Below, piece by piece: positions 34,764-47,870 of a stretch of 64,000 nucleotides of DNA; within the stretch, counting starts at the first letter, position 1, and every line of letters starts with the position of its first letter. A program made the translations under genes and the position numbers. The notes below the pieces were generated by a model. It saw nothing but the letters and a program-made list of their open reading frames with translations, was not told the DNA's origin and did no database searches. This DNA is from Planomicrobium stackebrandtii (GTDB lineage Bacteria; Bacillota; Bacilli; Bacillales_A; Planococcaceae): positions 26,489 to 90,488 of the forward strand of contig NZ_JAUSWB010000010.1 in the NCBI RefSeq assembly GCF_030814955.1, in the 5' to 3' direction.

Positions 34764-34885
34764 ACAATCACGTCTCCCTTTTCCTGCATTGCCGCTAACT
34801 CGGACTTCCACTCCCAACTCGGAAGTTTTTTGTTCCTTCTATATTCCATTAAACTGTCATGCAGCCGCTGGGTAATAAAGCACAT
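34760..34885 (-). CDS. Small protein overlapping the start of the thioredoxin-fold gene
   Basis: 41 codons from ATG at 34885 (an inner ATG at 34849 gives 29). The sequence looks coding: RLHDSLMEYRRNKKLPSW then EWKSELAAMQEKGDVIV, with charged helical character and no low complexity. Its TGA overlaps the ATG of the next gene, so translation would be coupled. The ribosome site before either ATG is weak, which lowers confidence. I do not recognise the family. Confidence 0.5.
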   Translation of the reverse strand: MCFITQRLHDSLMEYRRNKKLPSWEWKSELAAMQEKGDVIV

Positions 34886-35077
34886 TCCATCAGCCAGAAC
34901 TTGTCTTTATTACCAGTTTACTGTTCTGCGGCAAAGTCTTCAAGGCTGAGATGCAGATACCATGTTTTACAGCGGTAATTGAAATGGGAAAAGATGACCA
35001 TCGCAGTAATGACGCCTCTAGTCGATGCTTGGTTCCCGACAACGCAATAACGCGCTCACTGCATACAATCATTAAAA

Positions 35078-35107
35078 AAGGATGGCCCATAACGGACCAT
35101 CCTTTTG
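35078..35107 (-). terminator. Terminator after gatB
   Basis: On the minus strand AAGGATGGTCC / GGCCATCCTT followed by TTTT. The remaining 190 bases up to 34886 contain nothing I can assign. Confidence 0.82.
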
Positions 35108-35124
35108 CCTATCTACAACTTTTT

Positions 35125-36555
35125 TTATCTTTTTGCAATTTCTTCAAGAAGGATTTTATTGAGCAGCGGCGGATTCGCCTGCCCTTTTGTTTGCTTCATG
35201 ATTTGCCCGACAAGGAATCCGATTGCGCGGTCTTTGCCGTTTTTAAAGTCTTCGATCGATTGCGGGTTGCTGTCGAGTGCCGTTGTGACAAATTCACGCA
35301 ATGTGTTTTCGTCCGAAATCTGTACAAGCCCTTTCGCTTTGACGATGTCGTTCGCATCGCCGCCTTTTTCAATCAATTCCTTGAAGACTTTCTTGGCGAT
35401 TTTAGATGAAATCGTACCATCTGTGATCAGTTTGATCATGCCGGCCAAACCTTCAGGAGTCAATGCTGTATCTTCCAGCTCTTTTTGCTCAGCGTTCAGA
35501 TAAGCCGATACTTCGCCCATCAGCCAGTTGGATGCCAATTTCGCATCAGCCCCGGCAGTTACCGTCGCTTCAAAGAAATCGGAAATCGGTTTCGCCAGCG
35601 TCAGTACCATGGCATCATAAGAAGACATGCCAAGCTCCGATACGTAGCGGGCTTTACGGGCATCCGGCAATTCCGGAATTTCAGCACGGACACGCTCTAA
35701 CCAAGCATCGTCGATGATAATGTCGACTAGATCCGGTTCTGGGAAGTAACGATAATCGTCAGATCCTTCTTTGATGCGCATCAACAAGGTTTTCCCGGTC
35801 GATTCGTCATAGCGGCGTGTTTCCTGCTCAATGATTCCACCTGCAAGCAGCACCTGCTCCTGGCGAACCTGTTCATGCTCAATGCCTTTGCGGACAAAGT
35901 TGAATGAATTCAAGTTCTTCAATTCTGTCTTCGTACCAAATTCATCCTGGCCGAATGGGCGAAGCGAGATGTTTGCGTCGCAGCGCAATGATCCTTCTTC
36001 CATGCGTACATCGGAAACACCCGTGTATTGAATAATCGCTTTGATTTTTTCCAGATAAGCATAAGCTTCATCAGCTGTGCGGATATCCGGCTCTGAAACG
36101 ATTTCAATTAACGGCGTGCCTTGCCGGTTAAAGTCGACCAATGAATGGCCATTGCCAGTGTGCGTCAGTTTCCCAGCATCTTCTTCCATATGAAGGCGCG
36201 TAATGCCGATGCGTTTCTTCTCGCCTTTTACTTCGATTTCAATCCAGCCATGCTCACCGATCGGCTGATCAAATTGGGAAATCTGATAAGCTTTCGGATT
36301 GTCTGGGTAGAAATAGTTTTTGCGGTCGAACTTGGTATGGCGGGTAATTTCGCAGTTTAATGCCAGTGCCGCTTTCATTGCCCAATCTACTGCACGCTTG
36401 TTGACTACCGGCAAAACGCCCGGATAGCCAAGGTCAACGACATTCGTATTGGTGTTTGGTTCAGCACCAAAATGAGCAGGTGCTGGAGAAAACATTTTCG
36501 ATTCTGTTTTTAATTCAACGTGGACTTCAAGCCCGATGATCGTTTCGAAATTCAT
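35125..36555 (-). CDS. gatB: Asp-tRNA(Asn)/Glu-tRNA(Gln) amidotransferase subunit B
   Basis: 476 residues from [15 protein letters not shown] (ribosome site GGGAGGGAGC), the usual length. GatB cradle domain with the kinase-type core, [17 protein letters not shown] signature and C-terminal YqeY tail. It activates misacylated Glu-tRNA(Gln) or Asp-tRNA(Asn) for amidation. The ATG overlaps the gatA stop codon. Confidence 0.96.
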   Translation of the reverse strand: MNFETIIGLEVHVELKTESKMFSPAPAHFGAEPNTNTNVVDLGYPGVLPVVNKRAVDWAMKAALALNCEITRHTKFDRKNYFYPDNPKAYQISQFDQPIGEHGWIEIEVKGEKKRIGITRLHMEEDAGKLTHTGNGHSLVDFNRQGTPLIEIVSEPDIRTADEAYAYLEKIKAIIQYTGVSDVRMEEGSLRCDANISLRPFGQDEFGTKTELKNLNSFNFVRKGIEHEQVRQEQVLLAGGIIEQETRRYDESTGKTLLMRIKEGSDDYRYFPEPDLVDIIIDDAWLERVRAEIPELPDARKARYVSELGMSSYDAMVLTLAKPISDFFEATVTAGADAKLASNWLMGEVSAYLNAEQKELEDTALTPEGLAGMIKLITDGTISSKIAKKVFKELIEKGGDANDIVKAKGLVQISDENTLREFVTTALDSNPQSIEDFKNGKDRAIGFLVGQIMKQTKGQANPPLLNKILLEEIAKR

Positions 36556-38021
36556 TGTGCTGCTCCCTCCCAAGTTTGAGGAGTTTTTTTATGGAAATCA
36601 GTTGCTTGTTCAAATACATCAGCAACACGGTATACCGTTTCTTCATCAAAATATTTCCCAATAATCTGCAGCCCCAATGGCAAGCCATTTTCAAATCCAC
36701 ATGGGATTGAAATTGCCGGCACGCCTGCAAGGTTGACTGGAATCGTCAAAATATCGTTGGCGTACATCGTCAATGGATCATCGATGATTTCACCGATTTT
36801 GAATGCCGGTGTCGGCGTTGTTGGGCCAATAATAACATCGTATTTTTCAAAAGCATCGTCAAAGTCTTTTTTGATCAAAGTACGGACTTTTTGTGCTTTC
36901 TTGTAATAAGCATCGTAATATCCTGAGCTCAGTGCGTATGTGCCAAGCATTATGCGGCGCTTGACTTCGTCGCCAAATCCTTCAGAACGGGTATTCATGT
37001 AGAACTCAAGAAGGTTTCCGGCTTTCTCGGTACGGTAGCCATAACGGATTCCGTCAAAACGGGAAAGGTTGGAAGATGCTTCAGACGAAGCCAACAAATA
37101 ATAAGTAGCCAAGGCGTATTTTGAATGCGGCAGCGAGATTTCTTCGCAGATCGCGCCTCGCTCTTCCAGCACTTTCAATGCATCATGGACAGCTTGCTTT
37201 GCTGCTTCACCGACGCCTTCAGCAAAATATTCTTTTGGAACACCGATGCGCAAGCCTGTAATGTCGCCTGTCAATGCAGCAGCGAAATCAGGTACTTCCA
37301 CGTTGGCAGAAGTTGAATCTTTATCGTCATGCCCGGAAATGGCATTCAATAACAATGCATTGTCTTTTACCGTTCTTGTGATTGGCCCAATTTGGTCCAA
37401 TGAAGAAGCGTATGCAATCAGGCCGAAACGGGAAACCCGTCCGTAAGTCGGCTTCATGCCGACTACGCCGCAGAAAGCTGCAGGCTGGCGAATCGATCCG
37501 CCGGTATCCGAGCCCAAAGTGAATGGCACTTCTCCTGCTGCAACTGCAGCAGCAGAGCCGCCTGAAGAACCGCCAGGAACGGTTTCAAGATTCCATGGAT
37601 TTTTAGTTTTTTTGTAATACGAGTTTTCATTGGAAGAACCCATTGCGAATTCATCCATATTCAATTTGCCGACTGTTACCATTCCGGCTTCTTTTAACTT
37701 TTCCACCACAGTGGCATTGTAGATCGGGTTGAAACCTTCAAGGATCCGGCTCGAAGCCGTTGTTTCCAGGCCTTCAGTTACGATATTGTCTTTTACTCCG
37801 ATTGGCAATCCAAACAAAGGTCCGCGTTCAGCAAACGGTACTCCATCCATTTCTTTCGCCTGTTGTGTTGCGCGGTCTTTATTCAGTGCCAGAAAAGCAT
37901 CCACTTTCGGCTCGAGGGCCTCGATGCGGTCAAACGCTTTTTGGGTCAATTCAGCAATCGTTGTTTCTTTTGTATGTATCATTTCCTGCAATTGTGCAGC
38001 AGTTTTATCCACCAATGACAT
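36552..38021 (-). CDS. gatA: Asp-tRNA(Asn)/Glu-tRNA(Gln) amidotransferase subunit A
   Basis: 489 residues. Amidase triad: Lys in [11 protein letters not shown] and the two Ser in [11 protein letters not shown] and [12 protein letters not shown]. It supplies ammonia from glutamine through the GatCAB tunnel. Ribosome site GGAAGGAGGAACC. It sits between gatC and gatB. Confidence 0.96.
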   Translation of the reverse strand: MSLVDKTAAQLQEMIHTKETTIAELTQKAFDRIEALEPKVDAFLALNKDRATQQAKEMDGVPFAERGPLFGLPIGVKDNIVTEGLETTASSRILEGFNPIYNATVVEKLKEAGMVTVGKLNMDEFAMGSSNENSYYKKTKNPWNLETVPGGSSGGSAAAVAAGEVPFTLGSDTGGSIRQPAAFCGVVGMKPTYGRVSRFGLIAYASSLDQIGPITRTVKDNALLLNAISGHDDKDSTSANVEVPDFAAALTGDITGLRIGVPKEYFAEGVGEAAKQAVHDALKVLEERGAICEEISLPHSKYALATYYLLASSEASSNLSRFDGIRYGYRTEKAGNLLEFYMNTRSEGFGDEVKRRIMLGTYALSSGYYDAYYKKAQKVRTLIKKDFDDAFEKYDVIIGPTTPTPAFKIGEIIDDPLTMYANDILTIPVNLAGVPAISIPCGFENGLPLGLQIIGKYFDEETVYRVADVFEQATDFHKKTPQTWEGAAQ

Positions 38022-38040
38022 CTATGGTTCCTCCTTCCGG

Positions 38041-38331
38041 CTACTCTAAGATTGTTGGGACTTTTACTTGTCCGCCTTCGTGCTCTTTTACGTTTTTCAA
38101 AACCAAGTCGCGGTCCAATCCAGGAATGGATTTGTCTTCACGCAATACGTTGACCATTTGCAAAACATGAGTGGTCGGTTCAACATTTTCTGTATCCAGT
38201 TCGTTTAGCAATTCCATTGCATTCGTAATTGCTTCCAGCTGATCTGCAAAATGTTCCGCTTCTTCATCAGTAATTGCCAATCTCGCCAAATGAGCGACTT
38301 CGATCACTTCTTCTTTAGTCATTTTCGCCAT
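38041..38331 (-). CDS. gatC: Asp-tRNA(Asn)/Glu-tRNA(Gln) amidotransferase subunit C
   Basis: 96 residues, helical stabilising subunit. [17 protein letters not shown] and the acidic middle are typical. Ribosome site CGGAGGTG. First gene of gatCAB. Confidence 0.95.
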   Translation of the reverse strand: MAKMTKEEVIEVAHLARLAITDEEAEHFADQLEAITNAMELLNELDTENVEPTTHVLQMVNVLREDKSIPGLDRDLVLKNVKEHEGGQVKVPTILE

Positions 38332-38367
38332 TTTTATACACCTCCGGATTCAGTAAACATACGCTAT

Positions 38368-38390
38368 ATCATAACATTTTTCTAAAAAAA
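38368..38390 (-). promoter_or_regulatory. Candidate extended -10 promoter of gatCAB
   Basis: On the minus strand TGTTATGAT (extended -10) with a poor -35. It lies just after the camS terminator and 37 bases before gatC. Confidence 0.45.
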
Positions 38391-38393
38391 TGA

Positions 38394-38426
38394 ATAGGGA
38401 CAGCCGCATGGCCATCCCCGTTTTCA
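38394..38426 (-). terminator. Terminator after camS
   Basis: On the minus strand GGGATGGCC / GGCTGTCCC (two G-U pairs), then TATTCATTTTTTT. Confidence 0.6.
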
Positions 38427-38432
38427 TGCAAT

Positions 38433-39563
38433 TTATTCATAAATGTGAACAAATGGTTCGGTTTCCCCAGCTTTTCGCAACACCAATGCCTCAGGGCCGT
38501 TGGTGGAGGTCACACTGACTTCCACCAATACATTTTCAGGGAAATGTTCGCCGACAAGCCCCGTTACATATTGCGTAAATCCGATTACTTCGGCTGCTCC
38601 ATAAAACTGAATTGGGATTTCAATCTTAAGTTCCTTTAATTCATTTTCCTGATAAAATCCTGTGCCGATCACACTGGTAAAATTGGAAAAGTAAATTTCA
38701 ACATCCTGTTTGAAGTTGCGGAATGCCGTATCAATATCACGGTAGCGTTCATCTGTACCTGCCGTCGGGAATAGCACATAGGCTTCATTCACTGCCGTCC
38801 AATTTGCAACGGCTTCTTGGCCGCCTGGAGCTGCCCCGTATGAGAAGTAAGTGCCGGGCACCATCGCGTTGCGGGAATTTTGCTCGAAGAGCCCAACAAC
38901 AATCGGCACATCGCCCAGCCCTTCTTTTTCACGCAGTCGCTTGACGATTTCATCCGCCATTCGCTTGCCTTCTTTTTCAATCTGTTCCCGTGGAATTTCT
39001 TCTTCATAGGAGATTCCATCTTCCGAACTGTAATACACCGAATTCAACGCCAAGCCGACTGAAATTCCACCCAGCCGAATTGTCTCTTCATCAGTCTTCA
39101 CTAAATAGTTCTGTTCAATGACATGGGCCAGTATTTCAGCGGGTGCCCGATCGCCCGCCTCTTTTTGTGCTGCAGTTCGTTCATCAGCCGCATTCAAACC
39201 AGCCGGATTGTCCTTGCTGACCCGCTGCAGCCAGGCAGTCACGTCTTCATCCGTAATTTTTTGGCCTTCCTGGAAGTAATAATCATCAGGAGAAAATTGC
39301 TTTTGGGACAACCGCAGCAAGCCGTTTTCAGTCTCGGTAATATCATAGCGGGAGTTTAGGCGATTGACGATTTTCCCTCTCGTGGCGCTTTCTTTATATG
39401 GCAGAAGTGTACGGTAAAACTGATCATCCAACTGCATGCTCGGAATGATTGCCGTCTCTACTTCTTCTTCTTCATTTATCACTTCCGTTTCTTCATCGGT
39501 CCCGGAAGGAACACATCCCGTTAACAGCAGCAAGCTGATCGGAATCCACCATATGCGTTTCAT
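38433..39563 (-). CDS. camS: CamS family lipoprotein (YerH)
   Basis: 376 residues. Signal peptide with lipobox LLTGC (lipidation at Cys17), followed by an acidic linker (DEETEVINEEEEVE) and the two-domain CamS region. In enterococci and staphylococci the signal peptide of CamS is processed to a sex-pheromone-like peptide; no such function is shown here. Ribosome site AAGGGGATTTTAAC. It is in the pcrA-ligA-camS order common to Bacillales. Confidence 0.92.
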   Translation of the reverse strand: MKRIWWIPISLLLLTGCVPSGTDEETEVINEEEEVETAIIPSMQLDDQFYRTLLPYKESATRGKIVNRLNSRYDITETENGLLRLSQKQFSPDDYYFQEGQKITDEDVTAWLQRVSKDNPAGLNAADERTAAQKEAGDRAPAEILAHVIEQNYLVKTDEETIRLGGISVGLALNSVYYSSEDGISYEEEIPREQIEKEGKRMADEIVKRLREKEGLGDVPIVVGLFEQNSRNAMVPGTYFSYGAAPGGQEAVANWTAVNEAYVLFPTAGTDERYRDIDTAFRNFKQDVEIYFSNFTSVIGTGFYQENELKELKIEIPIQFYGAAEVIGFTQYVTGLVGEHFPENVLVEVSVTSTNGPEALVLRKAGETEPFVHIYE

Positions 39564-39575
39564 GTTAAAATCCCC

Positions 39576-41597
<2,022 letters not shown>

Positions 41598-43811
41598 TTA
41601 CACTTTTTCAATCGGCGCAAATTTGGCCAATAGCCGCTTGATGCCGACAGGGCTTGGAAATGCAATATCCAGTTCGGTTTGTTCGCCTTCGCCTTTGACG
41701 CTGACGACCGTTCCGGTGCCCCATTTTTTATGTGTTGCCCGATCACCGGTTTTCCAGCCGAGCTTGTCTCCGCCTGACTGATTATAGCCGGGGCGTGCCA
41801 CAGCCGCACGTCTTGGTGCCTGTCTGTAGCTGGTAGCTGCACCTGCACGGTGATGCGCCGTTGTCTGTTCGATCAAGTCTTCTGAAATCTCCGAAATAAA
41901 ACGGGACGGCATATTGAAATTGCTTTTTCCGAACAGCGTACGGGAAGATGCATGCGTCAAATACAGACGTTTCTCGGCACGGGTAATCCCGACGTAAGCG
42001 AGTCGCCGCTCTTCTTCCAATTCTTCGTCGTCATTATTCGAACGTGCATGCGGAAAGACGTTTTCTTCCAGTCCGATAATAAAGACGACAGGAAATTCCA
42101 GCCCTTTTGCAGCATGCATCGTCATCAAGATAATTGGTCCATCAGCATCTTCTTCGTCATCCAAAGAATCAATATCTGAAATGAGCGCCAAATCTGTCAG
42201 GAAAGCAACGAGCGACTTGTCATCGCTTTGCTTTTCGAATGCTTTGGTCACCGACAGGAACTCTTCCAGGTTTTCAAGTCGGCTTTCGCCTTCGATTGTT
42301 TTGTCGATTTGCAGCATCTGGCGGTAGCCTGATTTTTTCAACACTTCCTCAACCAGCTCAGTAACCGACAAATATTCCTGCATTTGCGTAAAGCTGTCGA
42401 TCATCGTACGGAATTCCAGGGCGGTTTGCGCTGTTTTGGGGGTCAGCCCCATAAAGTCAGCTTCCTGCAGCGAATCCATGATCGTGCGGTCCTGCTCAAT
42501 CGCAAAACGCGCCATCTTCTCAAAAGAAGTCGAGCCAATCCCGCGCTTTGGTTCATTGATGACACGGGCGAGCGACAAATCGTCGTCGTTGTTTGCGATC
42601 AGCCGCAAATACGCCAACAGGTCTTTGATTTCTTTGCGGTCATAGAACTTAGTTCCCCCAACGATCGTGTAGGACATATTCGACTTGACAAACATTTCCT
42701 CCATAATCCGGGATTGGGCGTTGGTGCGGTAGAGAATGGCAAAATCCGACGTCTTGTAATTGTCTTCATCCATCAACCTTTGTATGGTCTGCACAACGAA
42801 TTGTGCTTCCTGACGCTCATCTCCCGCTTTGTGCAAGGTAATCGCAGGGCCTTCATCGTTGTCGGTCCGCAGTTCTTTCGGATAGCGGCTGGTGTTTTTT
42901 TGAATCACATCATTCGCCGCCTGCAAAATGCGTTTAGTCGAGCGATAATTCTGCTCCAGCATGATCACTTTGGCATTCGGGTAATCTTTCTCGAATGACA
43001 GGATGTTGGTGATGTCCGCTCCGCGCCAGCGATAAATTGACTGATCCGAATCGCCGACCACACAAATATTTTTGAACTTGCTGGCCAATTTTTGGACCAG
43101 CTGATACTGGGCATTGTTGGTATCCTGATACTCATCCACATGGATGTAATGGAATTTATTTTGGTAAAACTCCAGCACTTCAGGAACCGTATTGAACAAA
43201 TTCAGCGTTGTCATGATCAAGTCATCAAAATCGAGCGACTGGTTTTTCTTCAACCGCTTTTCGTATGCTGTGTAGACATCAGATACCGTTTTTTCATACG
43301 GGTTAAACTGATTCATGTCCGCCGCAAACTGCGCTGCATCGATGCATTCGTTTTTTGCCGATGAAATGGCATTCAGCATTGTTCGGGGTTCATACTTTTT
43401 CGGGTCCAGGTTTTGCTGCTTTAATACATTCTTAATGACCGTTAATTGGTCGGTCGTATCCAGAATCGAAAAGTTTCTCGACATGTCTAAGCGGTCGATA
43501 TCGCGCCGCAAAATCCGTACGCACATCGAGTGAAATGTGGAAGCCCACATGCGCTGGCCTGTTCCGTGACCCAGTAATCCATCAATCCGGTTGCGCATTT
43601 CGCGTGCTGCCTTATTGGTGAACGTAATCGCCAGAATATTGGATGGGTAAACTTGTTTTTCCAGCACCAAATAAGCGATTCTGTGCGTCAGCACACGGGT
43701 TTTGCCGGATCCCGCCCCTGCCATGATTAATAGAGGCCCCTCAGTCGTCTTGACGGCTTCTGCTTGTTCCGGGTTCATTCCGTTCAGTAAGTTTTTCGTT
43801 ATCAATTCCAT
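41598..43811 (-). CDS. pcrA: ATP-dependent DNA helicase PcrA (UvrD/Rep family)
   Basis: 737 residues from [16 protein letters not shown] (ribosome site CGAGGTGGTGC). Motif I AGAGSGKT at 31-38, motif [10 protein letters not shown], motif [16 protein letters not shown], motif [14 protein letters not shown]. The C-terminal tail ([18 protein letters not shown]) is the Tudor-like RNA-polymerase binding domain of PcrA. It acts in repair and in clearing stalled transcription. Confidence 0.96.
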   Translation of the reverse strand: MELITKNLLNGMNPEQAEAVKTTEGPLLIMAGAGSGKTRVLTHRIAYLVLEKQVYPSNILAITFTNKAAREMRNRIDGLLGHGTGQRMWASTFHSMCVRILRRDIDRLDMSRNFSILDTTDQLTVIKNVLKQQNLDPKKYEPRTMLNAISSAKNECIDAAQFAADMNQFNPYEKTVSDVYTAYEKRLKKNQSLDFDDLIMTTLNLFNTVPEVLEFYQNKFHYIHVDEYQDTNNAQYQLVQKLASKFKNICVVGDSDQSIYRWRGADITNILSFEKDYPNAKVIMLEQNYRSTKRILQAANDVIQKNTSRYPKELRTDNDEGPAITLHKAGDERQEAQFVVQTIQRLMDEDNYKTSDFAILYRTNAQSRIMEEMFVKSNMSYTIVGGTKFYDRKEIKDLLAYLRLIANNDDDLSLARVINEPKRGIGSTSFEKMARFAIEQDRTIMDSLQEADFMGLTPKTAQTALEFRTMIDSFTQMQEYLSVTELVEEVLKKSGYRQMLQIDKTIEGESRLENLEEFLSVTKAFEKQSDDKSLVAFLTDLALISDIDSLDDEEDADGPIILMTMHAAKGLEFPVVFIIGLEENVFPHARSNNDDEELEEERRLAYVGITRAEKRLYLTHASSRTLFGKSNFNMPSRFISEISEDLIEQTTAHHRAGAATSYRQAPRRAAVARPGYNQSGGDKLGWKTGDRATHKKWGTGTVVSVKGEGEQTELDIAFPSPVGIKRLLAKFAPIEKV

Positions 43812-43851
43812 TGTGCACCACCTCGAACGTTCGTTCTTATTATTATAACGA

Positions 43852-44544
43852 TTAGTCAGCCGTTTCCGCAACTGCCTCTACGGTTTCAATCGCTTTATCA
43901 ATATTTTCATAAATAATATTGCCGACTACAATGGTATCTGCGGCGTTTAACGCCGCGACCGCTTTGTCAGCTGAATCGATGCCGCCGCCGTAAAACAAAC
44001 GGGTTTCAGCAAGGACCTCTTTCACTTTCCGGACCAGCTTCATGTCTCCATAAACACCGCTGTACTCCATGTAAAAAATAGGCAGCCGGAAAAAATGTTC
44101 TGCCAGGCGCGCATAAGCCAAAACCTCATCCGCAGCCAGCTGTGTTTTCGCGCCAGTCAATTTGGCTGCTTTGCAATCTCCATTTAAAATGCAATAGCCT
44201 TCCGGAATCAGTTCATTCCAGTCCAGAATTTCGCCATATTCGCGGATTGCTTGATGATGAAGGCCTTTTATCCACTTCGGATCATCGCTGTTGAGCACTG
44301 TCGGGATAAAGTAATAGTCAAAGCCCGGCGCCACTGAATCGATGGCTGATACTTCCAGCACCATCGGCAGCCCGTAGCTTTGCACCCGTTCCGTTAAATG
44401 AAGGACATTGTCGAGTGTGACATTGTCGCTGCCGCCAATCAAGATGGCATCAGTCCCGGATCTGCAAATTCGTTCCAAATGTCCATCCGCTATCTCTTTT
44501 GCCGGATCTAATTTAAAGACATGCCGCCATGTTTTGAAATCCAT
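43852..44544 (-). CDS. pcrB: Heptaprenylglyceryl phosphate synthase
   Basis: 230 residues, TIM-barrel of the GGGP synthase family. [21 protein letters not shown] and [11 protein letters not shown] mark the phosphate and polyprenyl sites. It joins heptaprenyl diphosphate to sn-glycerol 1-phosphate. It is always next to pcrA in Bacillales, as here. Confidence 0.95.
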   Translation of the reverse strand: MDFKTWRHVFKLDPAKEIADGHLERICRSGTDAILIGGSDNVTLDNVLHLTERVQSYGLPMVLEVSAIDSVAPGFDYYFIPTVLNSDDPKWIKGLHHQAIREYGEILDWNELIPEGYCILNGDCKAAKLTGAKTQLAADEVLAYARLAEHFFRLPIFYMEYSGVYGDMKLVRKVKEVLAETRLFYGGGIDSADKAVAALNAADTIVVGNIIYENIDKAIETVEAVAETAD

Positions 44545-44588
44545 CTCGTTTCACCCAACTTTGCATCATTTATCATCAATTTATTATA

Positions 44589-44630
44589 ACAAAAAAACCG
44601 AACAGAGTCGGTTCTCTGTTCAGTCTTTTG
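44589..44630 (-). terminator. Terminator after yerC
   Basis: On the minus strand ACTGAACAGAG / CTCTGTTCGGT (one mismatch), then TTTTTTTG. Confidence 0.85.
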
Positions 44631-44940
44631 GCAGTTCAAACGGTTTTTCGTCAGGATAAAGGCGTCCCAGCATTTCATCATAACCGTCATTGCCGTAGTT
44701 CAGGCAACGGCGGACACGGGAAATGGTCGCCGTGCTTGCACCTGTTTCATTTTTTATTTTTTCGTACGTTTTTTTCATGCGAAGCATGTGGGCCACTTCC
44801 AGCCGCTGTGACAGCGATTGAATTTCACTGATTGTGCATAGATCATCAAAGAAACGATAAGCTTCTTCTTTATCCTTCAAGGCCAGCACAGCTTCGATCA
44901 ACTGATCGGTCTGATGGCCTCTGATTTTATCAACTTGCAT
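44620..44940 (-). CDS. yerC: TrpR-like DNA-binding protein YerC
   Basis: 106 residues. Helix-turn-helix of the Trp-repressor superfamily (LSQRLEVAHMLR and TGASTATISRVRRCL). The family YerC/YecD lacks a known ligand or target. Ribosome site AAAGGATG. It stands between yerB and pcrB, as in B. subtilis. Confidence 0.9.
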   Translation of the reverse strand: MQVDKIRGHQTDQLIEAVLALKDKEEAYRFFDDLCTISEIQSLSQRLEVAHMLRMKKTYEKIKNETGASTATISRVRRCLNYGNDGYDEMLGRLYPDEKPFELPKD

Positions 44941-44972
44941 GCAGCTTCAACATCCTTTCATTGCTGTGATCA

Positions 44973-45992
44973 TCATGGCGTATAACTGACGGATCTTGCC
45001 ATGCCGGGAGAAGAGGGAATGATGTGGATCCAGGTTTTCCCCGGAACCAAGTCCACCGTTTCTCCATCTGCTGTCGGCACAAGCTTGCCGTCAATCGAAC
45101 TCCACTCTATCTCACGCACACCGCCGCCCTGGAAAAGCAGGGCATTCCCGCCGCTTGCCAAGTCGATTGACTGCCGCCCTTCGGAATCAACAGTTTGGTG
45201 CTGCGCTTCAAAAACCAGAACATTTGAAACTTCGACTGTTTCCAGGGTCTCTTTATCGGTTGTCGGTACGCCTCCGGACGATCGGCTGTAAAGATGTGAT
45301 TGGGTATCGTATGTAAAGTCACTGAAAAACAGCTCATTTGTCCCGTACTCCACTCTTACCGAAAGAGCCTGTTTCTCAAGTTTATCATTTCCAGCCGAAC
45401 CAGAGAAATGATAAGGCGAGTTTCCGCTGTATTCGGGAGAAGCCTGCACATTTTCCATAGCCGTTTCAATGTTATCCAAAGAGATATAGGAGTTATGCGG
45501 CGCGATGCGATCAGATGATCGCTCAAAAAGGGTACCGTCATGATCGATGCCGTTTACATGATCAACCACTCCTGATTCCAGCATCACTTGGGCATCCGGG
45601 CTATAGCCGTGAGCCACAAAAAAAGCATCATAAGCAGCAGCAAGCTCAACAAAATATTCCCTCGCACTGCGCATGGGACCAAACGTATCCGGAAAATCAC
45701 TTTGGTAAAGCGCGACAAACCGCGTAATGTCGTACTCTGCAATCATTTCAAAAACGATGTCCGCTTCCCTAAGCCCTGTCTGCGGACGGGCATCTGGATG
45801 GTTATTGATAACCGCCATAACAGTTCGGCGATTCGCCGGCGGCACTGCCTCTTCCCCGGTAAAAGGAGCAAATGTTAAAGCATCATCGATTGATGGCTCT
45901 TCGACAGGGTCCTCCTTTAAAATCAGCCAAAATCCTGCGGCAAAAACCGCGAGCACAACTACGATCCCAATTATGAGCGCCCAGTTTTTCAT
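44973..45992 (-). CDS. yerB: YerB-like DUF3048 protein, membrane anchored
   Basis: 339 residues. An N-terminal transmembrane anchor (residues 5-24) without a lipobox Cys, then the extracellular DUF3048 domain (SPDAQVMLESG, YFVELAAAYDAFFVAHGYS split by its first motif). Function not known. It lies between yerA and yerC. Confidence 0.88.
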   Translation of the reverse strand: MKNWALIIGIVVVLAVFAAGFWLILKEDPVEEPSIDDALTFAPFTGEEAVPPANRRTVMAVINNHPDARPQTGLREADIVFEMIAEYDITRFVALYQSDFPDTFGPMRSAREYFVELAAAYDAFFVAHGYSPDAQVMLESGVVDHVNGIDHDGTLFERSSDRIAPHNSYISLDNIETAMENVQASPEYSGNSPYHFSGSAGNDKLEKQALSVRVEYGTNELFFSDFTYDTQSHLYSRSSGGVPTTDKETLETVEVSNVLVFEAQHQTVDSEGRQSIDLASGGNALLFQGGGVREIEWSSIDGKLVPTADGETVDLVPGKTWIHIIPSSPGMARSVSYTP

Positions 45993-45997
45993 AAGCC

Positions 45998-47728
45998 CTA
46001 CCTCATGAACGCAGGAAACAGGATTTTTTTATTCATGACATCGTAAATTCCTTTTTGCGTAACCCGAACATACGGCAGGTGGGTGGCTTGTAAAAACAGC
46101 AGCGTGTAAACCGCATCGCCGTGCTTATAGCCTCGTTCTTTGAGCGCTTTCTTCAGCGCTTTTTCCTGTTCGATCAACTGTTCCATCGGCAGATCCGACA
46201 TCACGCCTCCATATGGAAGCGGCAGCGTTTGCACGATTTCACCGTTTTCAGCAAGAATGATTCCGCCTTTTAAGCGTTTCAGTTCATTAAAAGCTATCCA
46301 CATATCTTTACGGCTTTTGCCGATTAGAATAATATCGCCCGTGTTGGTATACGAGGACGCAAATCCATCCAATCCCGGCGCAAATCCTTTGATCAGCGTA
46401 TTGACGCGCCATTTTCCTTTTTTATCAATCAGCATCAAAAAACTTTCATCATGCAGCTTTGATAAATCGGAGTCGTGGCTGTCCACACTTACTGAATAAG
46501 GTTTTGTGATGACGTCGTTTACCATTTCAATACCAAAAGGCATCGAAAACTGGAAATCATCATCTGTCAGTTCATAGTCAATATCAAGGTCAGGCAATAT
46601 GGACCAATCGATATTCGGCAATGACTGCACTTTTTCACCATCCCTTTTCAGCCAAACCCCTTTTGAAATAACTCCTGATGGCACTGGATTTTCCAGTGTA
46701 TCAAGAATGTTCAGGTTGGCGTAGCGGCCTGTCGCAATAAGGCCGTGCAAGCTGGTTACATTATAATAGCGGGCCACGTTATAAGAGGCCATCATATAGG
46801 CATCGATCGGCGGTACACCCGCTTCCAGTGCGATTTTAATGCACAGGTCCATGACCCCATCCAAATGAAATGCCGGCGTTGAGCCGTCTGTAGTCATCAT
46901 CAGCTTGTCAAAGACATTCAAATCCCGCTCAACAATCCCTTTTAATAGATCCGGAAGATCCGGACGAATGGACGAATGCCGAAGCGTTACGCCGTAACCG
47001 TGGAGCAGGCGCATTTCAACTTCATCCACCGTCATCGCTTCATGATCACCATCGGCTCCAAGCAAACGCATGCGGGCCAAGGTCTTTTCAGAAGCACCCG
47101 GGAAATGCCCTTCGATTTTCTTCAAGCCCATTTTAGCTTTTTGAATCCAATACAGCATTTGGTCATCGCCAGCCATCAGCTTTGGCCAGCCGGTCAATTC
47201 GCCGCCCAATAATACATCCTGGCGATCAAGCCATTCTCCCACTGAAGTCGAAGTGAATAATTTATCTTCATCATTCAATTCGGTCTGCGAATCAAAACGG
47301 GTCCACCAATAAAAACTGAACGGCAGCTCCGCCAATTGGTCCAGCAATGAAAACGCTTTCTCATTATCAAGCGCTAAAAAGAAGGTTAGGTTGTCAGAGA
47401 GGAACATGGTGGTTCCGCCTTGAGCCGCATAATCTGCAAAGCTTTGAGGATTATATAATTGAGAAGGATGAACATGAGGTTCTATGTATCCCGGAACAAT
47501 AAATTTGTCCGTCATGTCTGCTACTTCGGTAGATGCGTCAATTTTCGGCATTTCTTTTCCAGCATAGACGATGCGGTCATTTGATATCCAAATATTCCCT
47601 GTTACCCATTTTTTAAAAATTCCGTGGAGATAGGTTGCATTTGTCAAAACAAGATCCGGTGCAACTTCCTTTGTGACAATCTTTAATTGATTTCGAATCT
47701 CGGTGTTCTTCCATAGAGGATTTACCAT
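45998..47728 (-). CDS. yerA: Amidohydrolase related to adenine deaminase (YerA)
   Basis: 576 residues from MVNPLWKN (ribosome site AAGGTGCCGG). Two-domain adenine-deaminase-like fold. The metal-binding HVHPSQL (HxH type) is near residue 89. DGDHEAM and a late LTDGSTPAF are also present. The role in Bacillus is unproven; an adenine-deaminase-like function would fit next to pur genes. It continues the conserved purD-yerA-yerB-yerC order. Confidence 0.88.
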   Translation of the reverse strand: MVNPLWKNTEIRNQLKIVTKEVAPDLVLTNATYLHGIFKKWVTGNIWISNDRIVYAGKEMPKIDASTEVADMTDKFIVPGYIEPHVHPSQLYNPQSFADYAAQGGTTMFLSDNLTFFLALDNEKAFSLLDQLAELPFSFYWWTRFDSQTELNDEDKLFTSTSVGEWLDRQDVLLGGELTGWPKLMAGDDQMLYWIQKAKMGLKKIEGHFPGASEKTLARMRLLGADGDHEAMTVDEVEMRLLHGYGVTLRHSSIRPDLPDLLKGIVERDLNVFDKLMMTTDGSTPAFHLDGVMDLCIKIALEAGVPPIDAYMMASYNVARYYNVTSLHGLIATGRYANLNILDTLENPVPSGVISKGVWLKRDGEKVQSLPNIDWSILPDLDIDYELTDDDFQFSMPFGIEMVNDVITKPYSVSVDSHDSDLSKLHDESFLMLIDKKGKWRVNTLIKGFAPGLDGFASSYTNTGDIILIGKSRKDMWIAFNELKRLKGGIILAENGEIVQTLPLPYGGVMSDLPMEQLIEQEKALKKALKERGYKHGDAVYTLLFLQATHLPYVRVTQKGIYDVMNKKILFPAFMR

Positions 47729-47838
47729 TTGCCGGCACCTTCTTTCTGCTATTTCAATACTTAATATCGTAGCATAATTATACAATGAAATACAGTTATC
47801 CCCTAAAAAAACGGGAACATTCCGGTTAAATGAGGACA

Positions 47839-47868
47839 CAAAAAATCCACGCGAATGCGTGGATTTAG
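47839..47868 (-). terminator. Terminator after the GNAT gene
   Basis: On the minus strand AAATCCACGC / GCGTGGATTT, followed by TTT. Confidence 0.85.
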
Positions 47869-47870
47869 GA

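Noticed and set aside
34886..35124. T-box leader or hidden gene between the small ORF and gatB
   Set aside because: No specifier loop or T-box sequence (AGGGTGGNACCGCG) is visible; only the gatB terminator is supported.
34951..35409. 152-codon plus-strand ORF before and over the end of gatB
   Set aside because: Most of it is antisense to gatB; no family resemblance and no ribosome site.
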